Positions 61,594 through 64,000 of a DNA stretch of 64,000 nucleotides are shown piece by piece (the stretch's first letter is position 1; each line of letters starts with the position of its first letter). Source of the stretch: Campylobacter gracilis (lineage in GTDB: Bacteria; Campylobacterota; Campylobacteria; Campylobacterales; Campylobacteraceae); the NCBI RefSeq assembly GCF_001190745.1, contig NZ_CP012196.1:1054001-1118000 (forward strand). The letters run 5' to 3'. Made by a program: the position numbers and the translations under genes. Under the pieces are notes generated by a model. The model was not told where the DNA came from. It did not search any database and saw only the letters and a program-made list of their open reading frames with translations.

Positions 61594-61626
61594 AAATTTT
61601 GCCTTTATTTTTGAAAATTTGCGCGT

Positions 61627-61632
61627 ATTATA
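61627..61632 (-). promoter_or_regulatory. Putative -10 box for lolA
   Basis: TATAAT on the minus strand 33 bases before the lolA ATG, in the divergent lolA/secA gap. No good -35. Confidence 0.4.
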
Positions 61633-61713
61633 GCCGTTTTTCTAGGATTTAATTAAATAGAAACTAAAAATATGTTAATATGCGCGGTTAAAATTTTAAA
61701 ACTAAGGTTTGAG

Positions 61714-64000
61714 ATGTTTAAAAAGGTCATCCACGGGATTTTCGGTACTAAAAACGATAGGATCGTCAAACAATACGCCAAGCGCGCGGCGCAGATCAGT
61801 GCACTTGAAGAAAACTACGCGTCGATGGACGATGCGACACTTAAGGCGGAATTTGAAGCGTTAAGAGCGCAAGTTCGCGCGGGCGAAAAGAGCACGGATG
61901 ACGTGCTTAACGAAGTGTTTGCTATCGTGCGAGAGGCGGGCAAAAGAGTGCTAAATATGCGCCACTTCGACGTTCAGCTGATAGGCGGTTTGGTGCTAAA
62001 CGACGGCGCGATTGCCGAGATGAAAACGGGCGAAGGAAAGACCCTTGTAGCGACCTTGGCAGTAGTGCTAAATGCGATGGAGGGCAAGGGCGTGCATGTC
62101 GTGACCGTAAACGACTACTTAGCTAAGCGCGATGCCGCGCAGATGGGCGAGCTATATGAATTTTTAGGGCTTAGCACCGGCGTGATCGTAGGCGGAGAAT
62201 ACGACGACGCCAAGCGCAAGGCTGCATACGCGTGCGACATCACCTACGGCACAAACAACGAGTTCGGCTTTGATTACCTGCGCGATAATATGAAATTTAG
62301 CGCGGATGAAAAGGTGCAGCGCGGGCATCATTTCGTAATCGTCGATGAAGTAGATAGCATCCTGATCGATGAAGCTAGGACGCCGCTAATCATCTCGGGT
62401 CCTACGAACCGCACTCTAGATGGCTACATCAAGGCAAACGAAGTAGCGCGCGCGATGATCCGCGGCGAGGCGCCAGCCGATCCGAAAGGCAAGGCGACGG
62501 GCGATTTTACCGTAGATGAGAAAAACCGCGCCGTTTTGATTACAGAGGCAGGAATCTCAAAAGCCGAGAAGCTTTTTGGCGTCGATAACCTCTATAGTCT
62601 CGAAAATGCCGTGCTTAGCCACTACCTTGATCAAGCACTTAAGGCGAATTATCTATTTGAAAAGGACGTGCACTACGTCGTGCGCGACGGGCAGGTCATA
62701 ATCGTGGATGAATTTACGGGTCGTCTTAGCGAGGGTCGCAGATTCAGCGAAGGGCTCCATCAGGCTCTTGAAGCTAAAGAGGGCGTGCAGATCCAAGAGG
62801 AGAGCCAAACTCTTGCCGACATTACCTTTCAAAACTACTTCCGCCTTTACGAAAAGCTCGCCGGTATGACGGGTACGGCGCAGACGGAGGCGACGGAATT
62901 TTCTCAAATTTACAAACTCGAAGTGGTCTCGATCCCTACGAACGTGCCGGTTATCAGAAAGGATCAAAACGATCTTATCTACAAGACCGAGCGCGAGAAA
63001 TTTGACGCCGTCATAAATGAGATCAAGCGGCTAAATTCCAAAGGTCAGCCCGTGCTAGTGGGTACGGCGTCGATTGAAAAGAGCGAGAAGCTGCACGAGC
63101 TTTTAGTCAAAGAAAACATCGCGCACTCCGTGCTAAATGCCAAAAATCACGAGCGCGAGGCGCAGATCATCAAAGACGCAGGCGTAAAGGGTGCCGTAAC
63201 GATCGCTACGAATATGGCGGGACGTGGCGTAGATATCCGTATAGACGATGAAGTGCGCGCTTTGGGCGGGCTGTATATTTTAGGTACCGAGCGCCACGAA
63301 AGCCGCCGCATTGATAATCAGCTCCGCGGACGAAGCGGGCGACAGGGCGATCCGGGCGAGAGTAGATTTTTCTTAAGCTTGGAGGATAATCTACTTAGAA
63401 TTTTTGGTAGCGACAAGATTAAAAATATCATGGATCGCTTAGGGCTAAAAGATGGCGAACATATCGAATCAGGCATGGTTTCGCGCGCAGTAGAGAACGC
63501 GCAGAAAAAAGTCGAGAGCTTGCATTTTGAAGCGCGTAAAAATATCCTAGAATACGACGACGTCGCAAACGAGCAGCGCAAGACGATCTATAAATATCGC
63601 AACGAGCTTTTGGATCCCGACTACGATCTGAAAGATAAAATCATTCAAAACCGCGAGGAGTACATCTCTAGCGTGCTTGAGGAGCTTGAAATTTTCGACG
63701 GCGTAAATATCAAAGAGGTCGATAAATTCCCGATCGTCGCCAAAATCGCTCAAGAAACGGGCGAGGTGCTCGAAAACAGCGAGCTTGAGAAGGTCGATGA
63801 TTTCAAAGAGCTGAAAGAAAAGATCATCGGTGCGCTTGCCGTTTCGTATGAAAACAAGATGGCGCCGATCGATCCGCAGCAACGCAAAAGTATCGAAAAG
63901 ATGCTTTATCTGCAGATCGTCGATCGCGACTGGAGAGAGCATCTGTATCAGATGGATATCCTAAAGGCGGGCATCGGACTTCGCGGCTACAACCACAAAG
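61714..64000 (+). CDS. secA: Preprotein translocase ATPase SecA, 3' end outside window
   Basis: 762 codons are present and the frame stays open to the right edge; the missing end would hold the C-terminal zinc/linker part. Motor ATPase that drives proteins through SecYEG. Visible: [16 protein letters not shown], Walker [18 protein letters not shown] near residue 106, [14 protein letters not shown]-like [37 protein letters not shown], and the second motor half [27 protein letters not shown] and [22 protein letters not shown] has only AAGG nine bases upstream. Confidence 0.97.
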   Translation, partial: MFKKVIHGIFGTKNDRIVKQYAKRAAQISALEENYASMDDATLKAEFEALRAQVRAGEKSTDDVLNEVFAIVREAGKRVLNMRHFDVQLIGGLVLNDGAIAEMKTGEGKTLVATLAVVLNAMEGKGVHVVTVNDYLAKRDAAQMGELYEFLGLSTGVIVGGEYDDAKRKAAYACDITYGTNNEFGFDYLRDNMKFSADEKVQRGHHFVIVDEVDSILIDEARTPLIISGPTNRTLDGYIKANEVARAMIRGEAPADPKGKATGDFTVDEKNRAVLITEAGISKAEKLFGVDNLYSLENAVLSHYLDQALKANYLFEKDVHYVVRDGQVIIVDEFTGRLSEGRRFSEGLHQALEAKEGVQIQEESQTLADITFQNYFRLYEKLAGMTGTAQTEATEFSQIYKLEVVSIPTNVPVIRKDQNDLIYKTEREKFDAVINEIKRLNSKGQPVLVGTASIEKSEKLHELLVKENIAHSVLNAKNHEREAQIIKDAGVKGAVTIATNMAGRGVDIRIDDEVRALGGLYILGTERHESRRIDNQLRGRSGRQGDPGESRFFLSLEDNLLRIFGSDKIKNIMDRLGLKDGEHIESGMVSRAVENAQKKVESLHFEARKNILEYDDVANEQRKTIYKYRNELLDPDYDLKDKIIQNREEYISSVLEELEIFDGVNIKEVDKFPIVAKIAQETGEVLENSELEKVDDFKELKEKIIGALAVSYENKMAPIDPQQRKSIEKMLYLQIVDRDWREHLYQMDILKAGIGLRGYNHK

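Overview
The window looks like chromosome of a Campylobacter, most likely one of the higher-GC, anaerobic or oral species. Pointers are Peb4-type isomerase, the aspA-dcuA pair, ilvB-ilvH-lpxD order, divergent lolA/secA, a DUF2018-prenyltransferase-hemA-proS operon, a helicase next to an SH3/NlpC lipoprotein, and non-coding DNA saturated with AAATTT-type motifs. The species is inferred, not proven. No tRNA or rRNA gene, IS transposase, prophage or CRISPR array was seen.

Layout. 1-8.6 kb: edge of a PIF1-like helicase, NlpC/P60 lipoprotein, methyltransferase, metal-chelate binding protein, flotillin-like protein, TauE/SafE exporter. 9-13.7 kb: a three-lipoprotein operon (CsgG-like, DUF4810, DUF799), DIP1984 protein, exported tyrosine phosphatase, and decayed genes. 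15-22 kb: oxidoreductase, dcuA and aspA (fumarate/aspartate metabolism), DedA, Peb4, MetQ. 22-27 kb: valS, a 48-residue membrane protein, meso-diaminopimelate dehydrogenase, and metN without its permease. 28.4-32.7 kb: Met-rich secreted peptide with a two-component system, an arsP/arsR pair, and a truncated second metQ behind a Met-rich leader peptide. 33-42 kb: pta-ackA, proline-rich HhH protein, ilvB-ilvH-lpxD, peptidase E-like, mdaB. 43-52 kb: decayed genes, alpha/beta hydrolase, DUF2018-ispB-hemA-proS operon, HAD phosphatase. 52-55 kb: metY-rrf2-cysK sulfur operon. 55-64 kb: rarA, hemC-fxsA, LMW tyrosine phosphatase, lolA and the start of secA.

Physiology. dcuA and aspA suit anaerobic use of aspartate and fumarate; pta-ackA gives acetate and ATP. 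Methionine and sulfur are a recurring theme: two metQ copies (one broken), a lone metN, metY-rrf2-cysK and a Met-rich leader ORF.

The most unusual signal is a family of short AT-rich repeats whose cores fit RAATTY. They fill many gaps and also appear as in-frame, low-complexity insertions inside otherwise conserved enzymes: hemA, pta, the prenyltransferase, a HAD phosphatase, an LMW phosphatase and a 338-residue protein. RAATTY is the site whose methylation C. jejuni needs for DNA uptake, so a link to transformation is a testable but speculative idea. The second is a possible attenuator before the truncated metQ: an 18-codon Met-rich ORF followed by mutually exclusive hairpins.
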